A stretch of 64,000 nucleotides of DNA from an uncultured Massilia sp. (GTDB taxonomy: Bacteria; Pseudomonadota; Gammaproteobacteria; Burkholderiales; Burkholderiaceae_D): positions 1 through 64,000 of the forward strand of contig NZ_CAJYEB010000042.1 of NCBI RefSeq assembly GCF_913773735.1. Reading direction: 5' to 3'. A program made the position numbers and the translations under genes. Of this stretch, positions 24,590-33,381 are shown one piece after another (positions within the stretch are counted from its first letter, which is position 1; each line of letters starts with the position of its first letter). A model generated the notes under the pieces. It was not told the origin of the DNA. It ran no database searches and worked only from the letters and a program-made list of their open reading frames with translations.

Positions 24590-25801
24590 TCATGGCGCGG
24601 GGCCGTCCGGCCCCAGCGCGCGGCGCAGCGCATCGCGGTCCAGGCTGCCCTCGCGCGCGGCCAGCACCACGCAGGCCACGCCGTGGCCGATCACGTTCGT
24701 CAGCAGCCGGCATTTCATGGTGCGGTCGATGCCGAGCAGGATCGCCACCGTATCCACCGGCACCAGGTGCAGCACCGCCACCGTCGCCGCCAGCGTGGCG
24801 ATGCCGGAGCCGGCCACGCCCATCGCGCCCTTGCTGCTGACCAGCGCCACGGCCAGCAGCGCCAGCATGTCCTGCCAGCCCAGCGCCACATGCGCGGCCT
24901 GGGCCAGGAACAGCAGCGCCAGCGCGATGTACAGGTAGGTGCCGGCCAGGTTCAGCGAATACGAGAACGGCAGCACGACGCCGGTCAGCGCCGGCGGGCA
25001 ACCGAGCCGCTCGAGCCGCGCGGCGAGCGGCGCCAGCCCCACCATCGACGAACTGGTGACGAACACCAGCAGCAGCTCGGCGCGGATGAAGGACAGGTAG
25101 CGCAGCAGCGGCATGCCGGCCAGGCGCGCCGCGGCGCCGAAGACCAGCGCCACGAACAGCAGGCTGGCGGCGTTGACGGCCACGATGAAGCGCAGCAGCG
25201 GCAGCAGCGACGGCATGCCGTAGGCGCCGATCGTGTAGGCGATCGCGCCGAACGCGGCCAGCGGCGCCAGGCGCAGCAGCGCCTCGACGGCGCGCGCCAG
25301 CCAGGCATGCACGCGCATCGCCCCGCGCCGCGCGGCGCCGGCTCCGGCGCGTCCCAGCAGCAGTCCCGCCGGTACGGCCGCCAGCAGCAGCCCCAGGTTC
25401 GACGCCTGCGGCGCCGGCAGGCGTTCGAGGAAACCGAGCATGCCCAGCGCCGCGTCCTGCGTCGCCGGCAGCGCGGGATGCGCGAGGTCCAGGCCCCGCC
25501 CCGGCTGCAGCAACCAGCCGGCCGCCAGGCCCGCCAGCAGCGACAGCAGCGACATCGCGCCGAAGTACAGCAGCGCGCGCAGCCCGAGCCGGCCCAGCGA
25601 ACGCGCGCGCGCCATGCCGGCCGTGCCCAGCGCCAGCATGCAGAACACCAGCGGCATCATCAGCCAGCCGAGCAGGCGCACGAACACATCGCTCAAGGGT
25701 TTCATCTGGACGGCCGCGCGTGGCGCGCCCAGGCCCAGCGCCAGCCCGGCGCCGACGGCCAGCACGAGCAGCAGGAAGCGGTGACGCCGCAGCGCACCCA
25801 T
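24590..25801 (-). CDS. DAACS-family dicarboxylate/cation symporter
   Basis: A 403-residue polytopic membrane protein with about eight hydrophobic segments. The conserved DAACS features are a Ser-rich reentrant loop (FVTSSSMVGLAPL), the SLNLAGTYLY motif, VSSKGAMGVAGSG and a C-terminal GIDRTMKCRLLTNVIGHG. The family imports C4-dicarboxylates or acidic amino acids with Na+ or H+. It starts two bases after the stop of a LysR gene on the same strand, so the two form an operon, with a divergent hydrolase-porin pair beyond. The substrate may be an acid released by that hydrolase (inference). Confidence 0.88.
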   Translation of the reverse strand: MGALRRHRFLLLVLAVGAGLALGLGAPRAAVQMKPLSDVFVRLLGWLMMPLVFCMLALGTAGMARARSLGRLGLRALLYFGAMSLLSLLAGLAAGWLLQPGRGLDLAHPALPATQDAALGMLGFLERLPAPQASNLGLLLAAVPAGLLLGRAGAGAARRGAMRVHAWLARAVEALLRLAPLAAFGAIAYTIGAYGMPSLLPLLRFIVAVNAASLLFVALVFGAAARLAGMPLLRYLSFIRAELLLVFVTSSSMVGLAPLAARLERLGCPPALTGVVLPFSYSLNLAGTYLYIALALLFLAQAAHVALGWQDMLALLAVALVSSKGAMGVAGSGIATLAATVAVLHLVPVDTVAILLGIDRTMKCRLLTNVIGHGVACVVLAAREGSLDRDALRRALGPDGPAP

Positions 25802-25803
25802 GG

Positions 25804-26721
25804 TCAGGAACAGCTGCGCTGCGCCAGGTCGACCAGGTGGCGCAAGGTCGGCCGGATGCTGTCCGCGCGCCAGGCCAGCGTCAGCGGCGCCGCCAGCCGC
25901 GGCGGCGCGTCGGCGATCGCGCAGTACACCACGCTCTCGGCATGGAAACCCTGCATCGAAGCCGGCACCGCCGACACGCCGGCACCCGCCGCCACCAGGC
26001 TGATGTTGGTCAGCATGCGCTCGACCTCGATCGCCACGTGCGGCACGAAGCCGGCCTGCACGCAGGCCTCGACCAGGTCGGCGTACATGCCGGGGGCGCC
26101 GCTGCGGCGCACCAGGATGAACCGCTCGTCGCGCAGCGCCGCCAGCGGCACCGCCGGGCGCCGGCCCGCCTGCGCGCGCCGTCCCGCCAGCGCCGGGTGC
26201 CCGACCGGCAGCACCAGCAGCAATTCCTCTTCCAGCAGGCCGTGGAAGGCGATGCCGGGCGGCTGGCCGACCGGGCGGCGCAGGAAGGCCGCGTCCAGCT
26301 TGTCCTGCTCGATCGCCTCGGTCAGTTCGGCCGCGTTCCCCTCGCGGAATTCCAGTTCGACCTGCGGCCAGGCGTCGCGGTAGGCGCGCATGATGCGCGG
26401 GATCAGCGGATGCGCCGCGGCCGAACTGGTAAAGCCGACCGCCAGCCGGCCGTCGACGCCGTCGTTGGCGCGCGCGGCCCGCTCGACCGCGCGCTCGACG
26501 CCAGCCAGGATGGCGCGCGCTTCCTGCAGGAAGGCTTCGCCGCCGGCGGTCAGGGCCGCGCCCTTCGGATGGCGACGGAACAGCTCGAAGCCGAGTTCCT
26601 GCTCGAGCGCCCGGATCTGCTGGCTCAGCGGCGGCTGCTGCATGCCGAGGCGCTCGGCGGCGCGGGTGAAATGGCCTTCCTCGGCCACCACCACGAAATA
26701 GCGCAGGTGTCTCAGTTCCAT
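25804..26721 (-). CDS. LysR-family transcriptional regulator
   Basis: A 305-residue protein beginning MELRHLRYFVVVAEEGHFTRAA, with an HTH (AAERLGMQQPPLSQQIRALEQELG) and an effector-binding domain of the BenM/CatM type (AVGFTSSAAAHPLIPRIMRAYR). It is divergent from the secreted hydrolase (26837) and cotranscribed with the symporter, the classic layout for a regulator of both. The 115-base divergent space holds two TCGAGA direct repeats (about 26759-26780) in an AT-rich stretch that may be its binding region. Confidence 0.92.
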   Translation of the reverse strand: MELRHLRYFVVVAEEGHFTRAAERLGMQQPPLSQQIRALEQELGFELFRRHPKGAALTAGGEAFLQEARAILAGVERAVERAARANDGVDGRLAVGFTSSAAAHPLIPRIMRAYRDAWPQVELEFREGNAAELTEAIEQDKLDAAFLRRPVGQPPGIAFHGLLEEELLLVLPVGHPALAGRRAQAGRRPAVPLAALRDERFILVRRSGAPGMYADLVEACVQAGFVPHVAIEVERMLTNISLVAAGAGVSAVPASMQGFHAESVVYCAIADAPPRLAAPLTLAWRADSIRPTLRHLVDLAQRSCS

Positions 26722-26836
26722 CGCATCAGCCCCATCGTGTCTCCATATTTTTTATGTATCGAGAGCTTGCATTCGAGATATTTTACATTGAAGCGCGGCG
26801 TCGGTAGCATGTTTTCAACCACAACAAGGAGACGAG

Positions 26837-28219
26837 ATGCACCGCTTATCGCACCACGCGGCGGGCCTGGCGCTGGCCACGCTGGCCGTGCTGACCCTGC
26901 CGGTCCGCGCCCAGGACAACCCCGCCGCCGCCCCGAACGACCCGAAGGACGGCGTCGCCTGCCCGGCCGAACTGAAGGACGTCGCGCGCTGCTGGCACGG
27001 CAGCGACGCCAACGGCGCCAACTACTGGATCGCGATTCCGCACCACTGGAACCGGATGCTGGTGGTGCACGCCCACGGCGGCCCGCGCATGTCGCACGCG
27101 ACCAACGACGACAACGTCGAAGACCTGGCGCGCTTCGCCGTCACCGTCAAGCAGGGCTTCGCCTGGGCCGGCTCGTCGTACCGCCGTCCCGGCTACGGCG
27201 TGCTGATGGCGGCGGAGGACACCGACAACCTGCGCAAGCTGTTCGTCGCGCGCTTCGGCCAGCCCGAGCGCACCATCCTGCACGGCCAGTCGTGGGGCGG
27301 CAACGTGGCGGCCAAGGCGATCGAGCTGTATGCCCGTCCCGCCGGCGCGCCCAAGGATGCGAAGCCGAACTACGACGGCGTGGTGCTCACCGCCGGCATG
27401 CTCGCCGGCGGCACCATGAACTACCTGCACCGCGCCGACCTGCGCGCGGTCTACCAGTACTACTGCAACAACCATCCGCGCCCGGACGAGCCGCAATACC
27501 CGCTGTGGCAGGGCCTGCCGGCCGACTCGACGATGAAGCCCAAGGACCTGGAGGCGCGCGTCGAGGAATGCCTGGGCATCAAGCTCCCGGACAGCAAGCG
27601 CAGCGCCGAGCAGAAGCGCAAGCTGGCCAATATCCTGGGCGTGATCCCGGTGCCCGAGCGCACCCTGCAATCGCACCTGAACTGGGGCACGTTCACCTTC
27701 CGCGACCTGGTGCAGCGCATCGGCGGCGTCAACCCCTTCGACAACCGCCACGTCGCCTACACGGGTTCAGACGACAACGCCGCGCTGAACCGCGGCGTGC
27801 AGCGCTTCGACGCCGATCCGAAGGCGGTGGCGCGGCTGGCCGAGGAATCCGACCTGAGCGGCCGCATCGAGGTGCCGGTGCTGACCCTGCACGCGATCGA
27901 CGACCCGACCGCGCTGGTCGAGTACGAGGCGGAGTATCGCGCCAAGGTCGCCGGCGCCGGCCGCGACAAGCTGCTGCTGCAGACCTTCACCCGCGAGGAC
28001 GACCACAGCAAGCTGTCCGACGCCGAATACGCCGGCGTGTTCGACACGCTGGTGGCCTGGATCGCCGGCGGCGCCAAGCCGTCCGTGGCCGACGTCGAGC
28101 GGGCCTGCGCGCAAGAAGCCGGGCGCTTCTCGGGCGGCTGCCGCTTCGACGCGTCCTACCGGCCGCGCCGCCTGTTCGAACGCGTGGCCCCGCGCATGCC
28201 GGCTGGCGGCGGCAAATAA
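26837..28219 (+). CDS. Secreted alpha/beta hydrolase
   Basis: A 460-residue protein with a signal peptide ending PVRAQ (about residue 25). Alpha/beta-hydrolase features are an oxyanion-type VVHAHGGPR near 77, the nucleophile elbow GQSWGGN with Ser152, a candidate acid Asp in LHAIDDPTALVEYE and a candidate His in REDDHSKLSD. The C-terminal Cys pair (RACAQEAGRFSGGC) may form a disulfide. The exact substrate is unknown; a short- or medium-chain ester, amide or oligoester outside the cytoplasm is likely. Its neighbours are a divergent LysR-symporter operon and a downstream porin. AAGGAG precedes the start. Confidence 0.8.
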   Translation: MHRLSHHAAGLALATLAVLTLPVRAQDNPAAAPNDPKDGVACPAELKDVARCWHGSDANGANYWIAIPHHWNRMLVVHAHGGPRMSHATNDDNVEDLARFAVTVKQGFAWAGSSYRRPGYGVLMAAEDTDNLRKLFVARFGQPERTILHGQSWGGNVAAKAIELYARPAGAPKDAKPNYDGVVLTAGMLAGGTMNYLHRADLRAVYQYYCNNHPRPDEPQYPLWQGLPADSTMKPKDLEARVEECLGIKLPDSKRSAEQKRKLANILGVIPVPERTLQSHLNWGTFTFRDLVQRIGGVNPFDNRHVAYTGSDDNAALNRGVQRFDADPKAVARLAEESDLSGRIEVPVLTLHAIDDPTALVEYEAEYRAKVAGAGRDKLLLQTFTREDDHSKLSDAEYAGVFDTLVAWIAGGAKPSVADVERACAQEAGRFSGGCRFDASYRPRRLFERVAPRMPAGGGK

Positions 28220-28277
28220 GCGCAGCAAATAAGCGCAGCAAGTAAGCGCATCAAGTAAGCGCATCAAGCAAGCACAC
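28214..28277. repeat. 13-bp tandem repeat, about 4.9 copies, starting at the hydrolase stop codon
   Basis: Units AAATAAGCGCAGC (two perfect copies, 28214-28239) and AAGTAAGCGCATC (two perfect copies, 28240-28265) are followed by a decayed partial copy to 28277. The first unit includes the hydrolase TAA. As 13 is not a multiple of three, successive TAA codons fall in all three frames. Confidence 0.9.
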
Positions 28278-28328
28278 GGAGCGGGCGCCAAGTCCCGCAC
28301 GCAAAAAAACACATCCTCAGGAGACATC

Positions 28329-29423
28329 ATGAAACACCCGCTCGCGGCGGCCGTGCTGGCCGCCCTCTCCCTGCACGCCCATGCCCAGTCCGACGAAGGC
28401 GGCCCTGCCCCGTCGCCGCGCGCCGGCGCCTCCGCGGTGGTGATCTACGGCTCGATCGACGGCGGCCTGCGCCACGAGACCAATGTCGACCCGGAAGGCA
28501 ACAGCGACACCACGATGAGTTCGAACGGCACCTTCCGCTCGAACCGCCTGGGCTTTCGCGGCAGCGAGGACATCGGCGGCGGGAACCGCGTCAACTTCGC
28601 GCTGGAGATGGGCTTCAATGCCGGCACCGGCGCCCTGAACAACACCAGCAACACGATCTTCCAGCGCCAGGCCGTCGTCGGCCTGTCCGGCGACTGGGGC
28701 GCGCTCGACCTGGGCCGCAACTACACGGTGGCCTACCGCACCATCCTCGCGTTCGACCCGTTCCGCTACCGCTACCCCAGCATCACCTACGTGCTGTCCT
28801 CGACCAACGGCATCCGCAAGGACAACGACTTGCAGTACACCGGCCGCTTCGGCGACTGGACCGCGCGCGCCGAATGGGCGCTGGGCGAGGTGCCGGGCGA
28901 CACCGACTACGGCACCACCAAGGCCGTCGGCCTGAACTATGCCCACGGCGGCCTGAAGGCGGGCGCCAGCTATTCGATCGCCAAGCAGAACGCCGGCACC
29001 GGCAGCGCGCCGGCCTGGCGCGACTACGACCACTACGCGCTGGGCGCGTCCTACGACTTCGGCGCGCTGACGCTGTCCGCCGGCCACATCAAGCAGGAGC
29101 AGAAGACCCTGACGGCGCGCGCCAATACCTCGGCCTGGGACTGGGCCGGCGGCCGCTACGAGATCACCCCGCGCTTCGACGTCACCGCCGCCTGGTACCG
29201 CAACAAGGCCTACAACACCAAGGCGACGGCGGCCGCCGCCGTCGGCGACGCCCGCAAGACCATGTACATCGCCGGCGTGACCTACTCGCTGTCCAGGCGC
29301 ACCACGCTGTACGCCGAGATCGACCGGACGCGCCTGGAAGGCGGCTTCGCCAGCGGCGGCACCACCAAGCTGAACCAGACGCGCCAGAGCGGCATCGCGG
29401 CCGGCATCATGCACACCTTCTAG
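28329..29423 (+). CDS. Outer-membrane general porin (Neisseria/Burkholderia type)
   Basis: A 364-residue precursor with a signal peptide ending HAHAQ. The mature barrel has the family marks VVIYGSIDGGLRHE at the N-terminus, SNRLGFRGSEDIGGG, a loop-3-like segment with FDPFRYRYPS, and a C-terminal strand ending in Phe (GIMHTF), the signal for Bam-dependent insertion. It forms a trimeric diffusion pore. Lying 110 bases downstream of the secreted hydrolase, it may admit the hydrolysis products. AGGAG precedes the start. Confidence 0.93.
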   Translation: MKHPLAAAVLAALSLHAHAQSDEGGPAPSPRAGASAVVIYGSIDGGLRHETNVDPEGNSDTTMSSNGTFRSNRLGFRGSEDIGGGNRVNFALEMGFNAGTGALNNTSNTIFQRQAVVGLSGDWGALDLGRNYTVAYRTILAFDPFRYRYPSITYVLSSTNGIRKDNDLQYTGRFGDWTARAEWALGEVPGDTDYGTTKAVGLNYAHGGLKAGASYSIAKQNAGTGSAPAWRDYDHYALGASYDFGALTLSAGHIKQEQKTLTARANTSAWDWAGGRYEITPRFDVTAAWYRNKAYNTKATAAAAVGDARKTMYIAGVTYSLSRRTTLYAEIDRTRLEGGFASGGTTKLNQTRQSGIAAGIMHTF

Positions 29424-29434
29424 GACGGGGAAGC

Positions 29435-29461
29435 GGGGCCATCATTTTTTCTTATGGCCCC
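29435..29461. terminator. Hairpin after the porin gene
   Basis: GGGGCCAT and ATGGCCCC pair perfectly (8 bp), but the T-run lies inside the 11-base loop rather than after the stem, so it is only a possible transcript end. The remainder of the 188-base gap before the oxidoreductase gene holds the operator-like site at 29471-29491 and no visible gene. Confidence 0.4.
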
Positions 29462-29470
29462 ATCCCGATT

Positions 29471-29491
29471 CCGTATTTCCGTATACGTCAA
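29471..29491. promoter_or_regulatory. Operator-like site upstream of the oxidoreductase gene
   Basis: The minus strand starts TTGACGTATACGG, sharing 13 of 21 positions with the palindromic site upstream of icmF (33314-33334), including the first seven bases. It lies about 120 bases before the indolepyruvate oxidoreductase start. It may be a binding site for the same regulator, perhaps MerR-family LiuR-like, but the second half-site is weak. Confidence 0.35.
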
Positions 29492-29611
29492 GTTGTCTCT
29501 ACACTGTCTTCATAAGCCGCAAGAGCGGCAACACGGCCAGTCCCGCCACGGCGCCTACCCGGCCGCCCGCCGCGGATCCGGACCGATCTAGAAGACCATT
29601 TTGGAGACACC

Positions 29612-32600
29612 ATGCCTGACACCGTCCTGGGCCAGGGCGCGCCCGCGCCCATCCCCACCGTTCCCCACGAACCCGCCGTCCTGAAGGACGTCAGCCTCGA
29701 CGACAAGTACACGGCCACTTCCGGCAAGATCTTCCTGTCCGGGATCCAGGCGCTGGTGCGCCTGCCGATGATGCAGCGCCTGCGCGACGAGCGCGCGGGC
29801 CTGGACACGGCCGGCTTCGTGTCCGGCTACCGCGGCTCGCCGCTGGGCGGCCTGGACGAGAACCTGTGGAAGGCCAAGGGCCACCTGGAAGCCAACCGCA
29901 TCCAGTTCGTGCCCGGCGTGAACGAGGACCTGGCCGCGACGGCCGTCTGGGGCACCCAGACCGTCGACCTGATCGGCCCGGCGAAATACGACGGCGTGTT
30001 CGCCATGTGGTATGCCAAGGGCCCGGGCGTGGACCGCTGCGGCGACGTCTTCAAGCACATGAACCACGCCGGCACGAGCAAGCATGGCGGCGTGCTGCTG
30101 GTGGCCGGCGACGACCACGGCGCCTATTCGTCGACGCTGCCGCACCAGTCCGACCACATCTTCGCCGCCTGCATGATCCCCGTGCTGTACCCGTCGAACG
30201 TGCAGGAATACCTGGACCTGGGCGTGCACGGCTGGGCGATGTCGCGCTTTTCCGGCCTGGCGGTGGCGTTCAAGGCGCTGGCCGACACGGTGGAATCGAG
30301 CGCCTCGGTCGACGCCGATCCGTTCCGCGTGCAGGTCAGGCTGCCGCAGGACTTCGCGATGCCGGAAGGCGGCCTGAACACGCGCCTGTCCTCGATCCCG
30401 CTGGGCCAGCAGGCGCGCAACCAGGAAGCCCTGATGCAGGACTACAAGATCTATGCGGCCCTGGCCTATGCGCGCGAAAACAAGCTCAATCGCACGACGA
30501 TCGACAGCCCGGACGCGAAACTCGGCATCATCGCCTCCGGCAAGTCCTATGTGGACGTGCTGGAAGCGCTGGAAGAACTGGGCATCGACGAGGCGATGGC
30601 GGCGAAGGTCGGCCTGCGCCTGTACAAGGTGGCGATGATCTGGCCGCTGGAGCCGGAAGGCGTGCGCGAATTCGCGCAGGGCCTGGAAGAGATCCTGGTG
30701 GTCGAGGAAAAGCGCCAGGTCGTCGAATACCAGCTCAAGGAACAGCTGTACAACTGGCGCGACGACGTGCGTCCGCACATCGTCGGCAAGTTCGACGACA
30801 AGGGCGAGTGGGTGGCGCCACGCGGCGAATGGCTGCTGCCGCCGAAGGCCGATTTCTCCGTCGCCCAGGTGGCGCGCGTGATCGCCGGACGCATCGCGCG
30901 CCTGGACCTGGACGCGCATACCCGCGACCTGATCAAGGCGCGGCTCGCCTTCCTGGAAGCCAAGGACGCGGTGCTGATGAAGGCCGTGACCACGCCGTTC
31001 CGCCCCGCCTTCTACTGCTCCGGCTGCCCGCACAATACCTCGACCAAGGTACCGGACGGCTCGTTCGCGCTGGCCGGCATCGGCTGCCACGTGATGGCGA
31101 CGTCGATCTACCCGGAGATGAACAAGCTGACCACCCACATGGGCGGCGAAGGCACGCCGTGGATCGGCCAGGCCGCGTTCTCCAAGGTGCCGCACGTGTT
31201 CCAGAACCTGGGCGACGGCACCTATTTCCATTCCGGCTACCTGGCCATCCGCGCAGCCATCGCGGCGAAGGTCAACATCACCTATAAAATCCTGTACAAC
31301 GACGCCGTGGCGATGACGGGCGGCCAGCCGGTCGACGGCATCACGTCGGTGCCGCTGATCGCGCGCCAGATGGCGGCCGAAGGCGTGCAGCGCATCGCCC
31401 TCGTCACCGAGGACCTGGCGCGCTACGAAGACAAATCGGGCCTGCCCGAGGGAATCACGATCCACGACCGCAAGCACATGGACGACGTCCAGCGCGAACT
31501 GCGCGAAGTGCCCGGCGTGACGGTCCTGATCTACGACCAGACCTGCGCGGCCGAGAAACGCCGTCGTCGTAAAAAGGGTGAGTTCCCAGACGTGGCCAAG
31601 CGCATGGTGATCAACGAAGCCGTGTGCGAAGGCTGCGGCGATTGCGGCGTGCAGTCGAACTGCGTCTCGATCCTGCCGAAGGAAACGGAATTCGGCCGCA
31701 AGCGCGCCATTGACCAGTCCGCGTGCAACAAGGATTATTCGTGCGCCAAGGGCTTCTGCCCGAGCTTCGTCACCGTCGAAGGCGGCGCCCTCAAGAAGCA
31801 CAAGGCTGGCGTGGCGAAGCCCGGCGGCGACGACGACGGCTGGGGCGACCTGCCGACGCCCGCCCTGCCGCCGATCGACGCGCCCTACAACATCCTGGTC
31901 AACGGCATCGGCGGCACCGGCGTGATCACCGTCGGCGCGCTGATGGGCATGGCCGCGCACCTCGAAGGCAAGGGCGCCTCGGTGCTGGACATGACCGGCA
32001 TGAGCCAGAAGAACGGTTCGGTGACCTCGCACGTGAAGATCGCCGCGTCGCCGGAGCGCCTGCGCGCCCAGCGCATCGCCACCGGCGAGGCGGACCTGGT
32101 GCTGGGCTGCGACATGCTGACCGCCGGCGCGGCCGATGCGATCTCGAAGATGCGTCCGGGCCGCACGATGGTCGTCGTCAACCTGCACGAGCAGCCGACC
32201 GGCACCTTCGCCCAGCAGCGCGACTGGGAATTCCCGGCCGCGCAGGTGCGCGGCCTGATCGAGGAAGCCGTCGGCGCCAAGGTGGGAGGACATGCCGGCG
32301 TCGACTTCCTCGACGCGACCAGGCTGGCCACCGCGCTGATGGGCGACTCGATCGCCGCCAACCTGTTCATGATGGGCTATGCCTGGCAGAAGGGCCTGAT
32401 CCCGCTGTCGGAAGCGGCGCTGCACCGCGCGATCGAATTGAACGGTGTGGCCGTGGGCGCCAACAAGCGCAGCTTCCTGTGGGGCCGCCGCGCCGCCGTC
32501 GACCTGGCGCGCGTGGAACGCACGGCGGTGCCGGCGCAGCCCGTGCTGCTGCAGATGCCGCAGAGCCTCGATGGCGTGGTGAAGAAGCGCGTCGAATTCC

Positions 32601-33202
32601 TGACCGGCTACCAGGACGCCGCCTACGCGGCGCAGTACGCCGGCGTGGTGGCGCGCGTGCGCGAGCGCGAGTCGGCGCTCGGCCTGGGCAACAAGCTGTC
32701 GATGACGGTGGCGAAGTCGCTGTTCAAGCTGATGGCCTACAAGGACGAGTACGAGGTCGCGCGCCTGTACACGGACGGCCGCTTCGTCGAGCAGCTCAAG
32801 ACCCAGTTCGAGGGCGATTTCACGCTGAAATTCAACCTGGCGCCGCCGCTGTTCGCGAAGAAGGACGCCAGGGGCCACTTGGTGAAGGCCGAATTCGGCA
32901 CGTGGATGTGGAGCGCGTTCAAGCTGCTGGCCAGGCTGAAGGGCCTGCGCGGCACCGCGTTCGACCTGTTCGGCCGCACGGCCGAGCGGCGCATGGAACG
33001 CGCGCTGATCGTCGAGTACCGCGACATGGTCGAGGCGCTGCTCCCCGGCCTGGCCGCCGCCAACCACGCGCTGGCCGTCGAACTGGCGGCGCTGCCGGAA
33101 CAGATCCGCGGCTTCGGACACATCAAGGAACAGGCCGTGGCCGCATACCGGGCGCGCAAGGAAGCGCTGCTGTCCGGCAGCGTCGCCAAACGCGCCGCGT
33201 GA
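29612..33202 (+). CDS. Fused indolepyruvate:ferredoxin oxidoreductase family protein
   Basis: A 1196-residue single-chain enzyme. An N-terminal pyruvate-oxidoreductase/transketolase-like part (FVSGYRGSPLGGLDENLWKA near 69) precedes a TPP-binding region (CSGCPHNTSTKVPDGS; GIGCHVMATS; MGGEGTPWIGQA; YNDAVAMTGGQPV). A Cys-rich iron-sulfur segment (CEGCGDCGVQSNC ... CNKDYSCAKGFCPSF) follows, then a gamma-type domain (LVNGIGGTGVITVGALMGMA). It oxidatively decarboxylates aryl or branched 2-oxo acids to acyl-CoA, reducing ferredoxin. It sits upstream of icmF with a similar operator-like element, consistent with amino-acid catabolism. TTGGAG precedes the start. Confidence 0.95.
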   Translation: MPDTVLGQGAPAPIPTVPHEPAVLKDVSLDDKYTATSGKIFLSGIQALVRLPMMQRLRDERAGLDTAGFVSGYRGSPLGGLDENLWKAKGHLEANRIQFVPGVNEDLAATAVWGTQTVDLIGPAKYDGVFAMWYAKGPGVDRCGDVFKHMNHAGTSKHGGVLLVAGDDHGAYSSTLPHQSDHIFAACMIPVLYPSNVQEYLDLGVHGWAMSRFSGLAVAFKALADTVESSASVDADPFRVQVRLPQDFAMPEGGLNTRLSSIPLGQQARNQEALMQDYKIYAALAYARENKLNRTTIDSPDAKLGIIASGKSYVDVLEALEELGIDEAMAAKVGLRLYKVAMIWPLEPEGVREFAQGLEEILVVEEKRQVVEYQLKEQLYNWRDDVRPHIVGKFDDKGEWVAPRGEWLLPPKADFSVAQVARVIAGRIARLDLDAHTRDLIKARLAFLEAKDAVLMKAVTTPFRPAFYCSGCPHNTSTKVPDGSFALAGIGCHVMATSIYPEMNKLTTHMGGEGTPWIGQAAFSKVPHVFQNLGDGTYFHSGYLAIRAAIAAKVNITYKILYNDAVAMTGGQPVDGITSVPLIARQMAAEGVQRIALVTEDLARYEDKSGLPEGITIHDRKHMDDVQRELREVPGVTVLIYDQTCAAEKRRRRKKGEFPDVAKRMVINEAVCEGCGDCGVQSNCVSILPKETEFGRKRAIDQSACNKDYSCAKGFCPSFVTVEGGALKKHKAGVAKPGGDDDGWGDLPTPALPPIDAPYNILVNGIGGTGVITVGALMGMAAHLEGKGASVLDMTGMSQKNGSVTSHVKIAASPERLRAQRIATGEADLVLGCDMLTAGAADAISKMRPGRTMVVVNLHEQPTGTFAQQRDWEFPAAQVRGLIEEAVGAKVGGHAGVDFLDATRLATALMGDSIAANLFMMGYAWQKGLIPLSEAALHRAIELNGVAVGANKRSFLWGRRAAVDLARVERTAVPAQPVLLQMPQSLDGVVKKRVEFLTGYQDAAYAAQYAGVVARVRERESALGLGNKLSMTVAKSLFKLMAYKDEYEVARLYTDGRFVEQLKTQFEGDFTLKFNLAPPLFAKKDARGHLVKAEFGTWMWSAFKLLARLKGLRGTAFDLFGRTAERRMERALIVEYRDMVEALLPGLAAANHALAVELAALPEQIRGFGHIKEQAVAAYRARKEALLSGSVAKRAA

Positions 33203-33283
33203 ACGCGTGGACGGGGAACCCGTCCACCCTACCGGGACGGCGACGTCGCAGGTAGCGTGGGCGGGTCTCCCGCCCACGCGTTC
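33201..33283. repeat. REPIN-like pair of inverted palindromic repeats
   Basis: Two 33-base arms (33201-33233 and 33251-33283) are inverted copies of each other with 28 of 33 identical positions, separated by 17 bases. Each arm is itself a hairpin (GTGGACGGG-GAA-CCCGTCCAC; CGTGGGCGGG-TCT-CCCGCCCACG). One A:T pair in the left stem is a G:C pair in the right stem, a compensatory change. The element begins at the stop codon of the oxidoreductase gene and may also end its transcript. No RAYT transposase gene is in the window. Confidence 0.8.
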
Positions 33284-33313
33284 AACGTCCCTGCGCACAT
33301 CAACGCATCCAAC

Positions 33314-33334
33314 TTGACGTTTACGTTAACGTCA
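33314..33334. promoter_or_regulatory. Palindromic operator upstream of icmF
   Basis: TTGACGTTTACGTTAACGTCA contains 7-bp inverted arms (TGACGTT 33315-33321 / AACGTCA 33328-33334) with a 6-base spacer, and overlaps a TTGACG promoter element. It lies about 50 bases before the icmF start. It resembles MerR-family (LiuR-type) sites of branched-chain amino-acid catabolism as I recall them; the assignment is by resemblance only. Confidence 0.55.
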
Positions 33335-33381
33335 TATACCGTACCAGAACGCGAGTTCATTTCCGATTCCAAAGGAACCCC

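Noticed and set aside
29435..29461. Full intrinsic terminator after the porin
   Set aside because: The T-run lies inside the hairpin loop rather than after the stem, so I kept it only as a low-confidence hairpin.
29588..33298. A 1236-codon open frame on the minus strand
   Set aside because: It is the antisense shadow of the indolepyruvate oxidoreductase gene. It has His/Gln/Arg-rich low-complexity sequence typical of high-GC antisense frames and no motifs.
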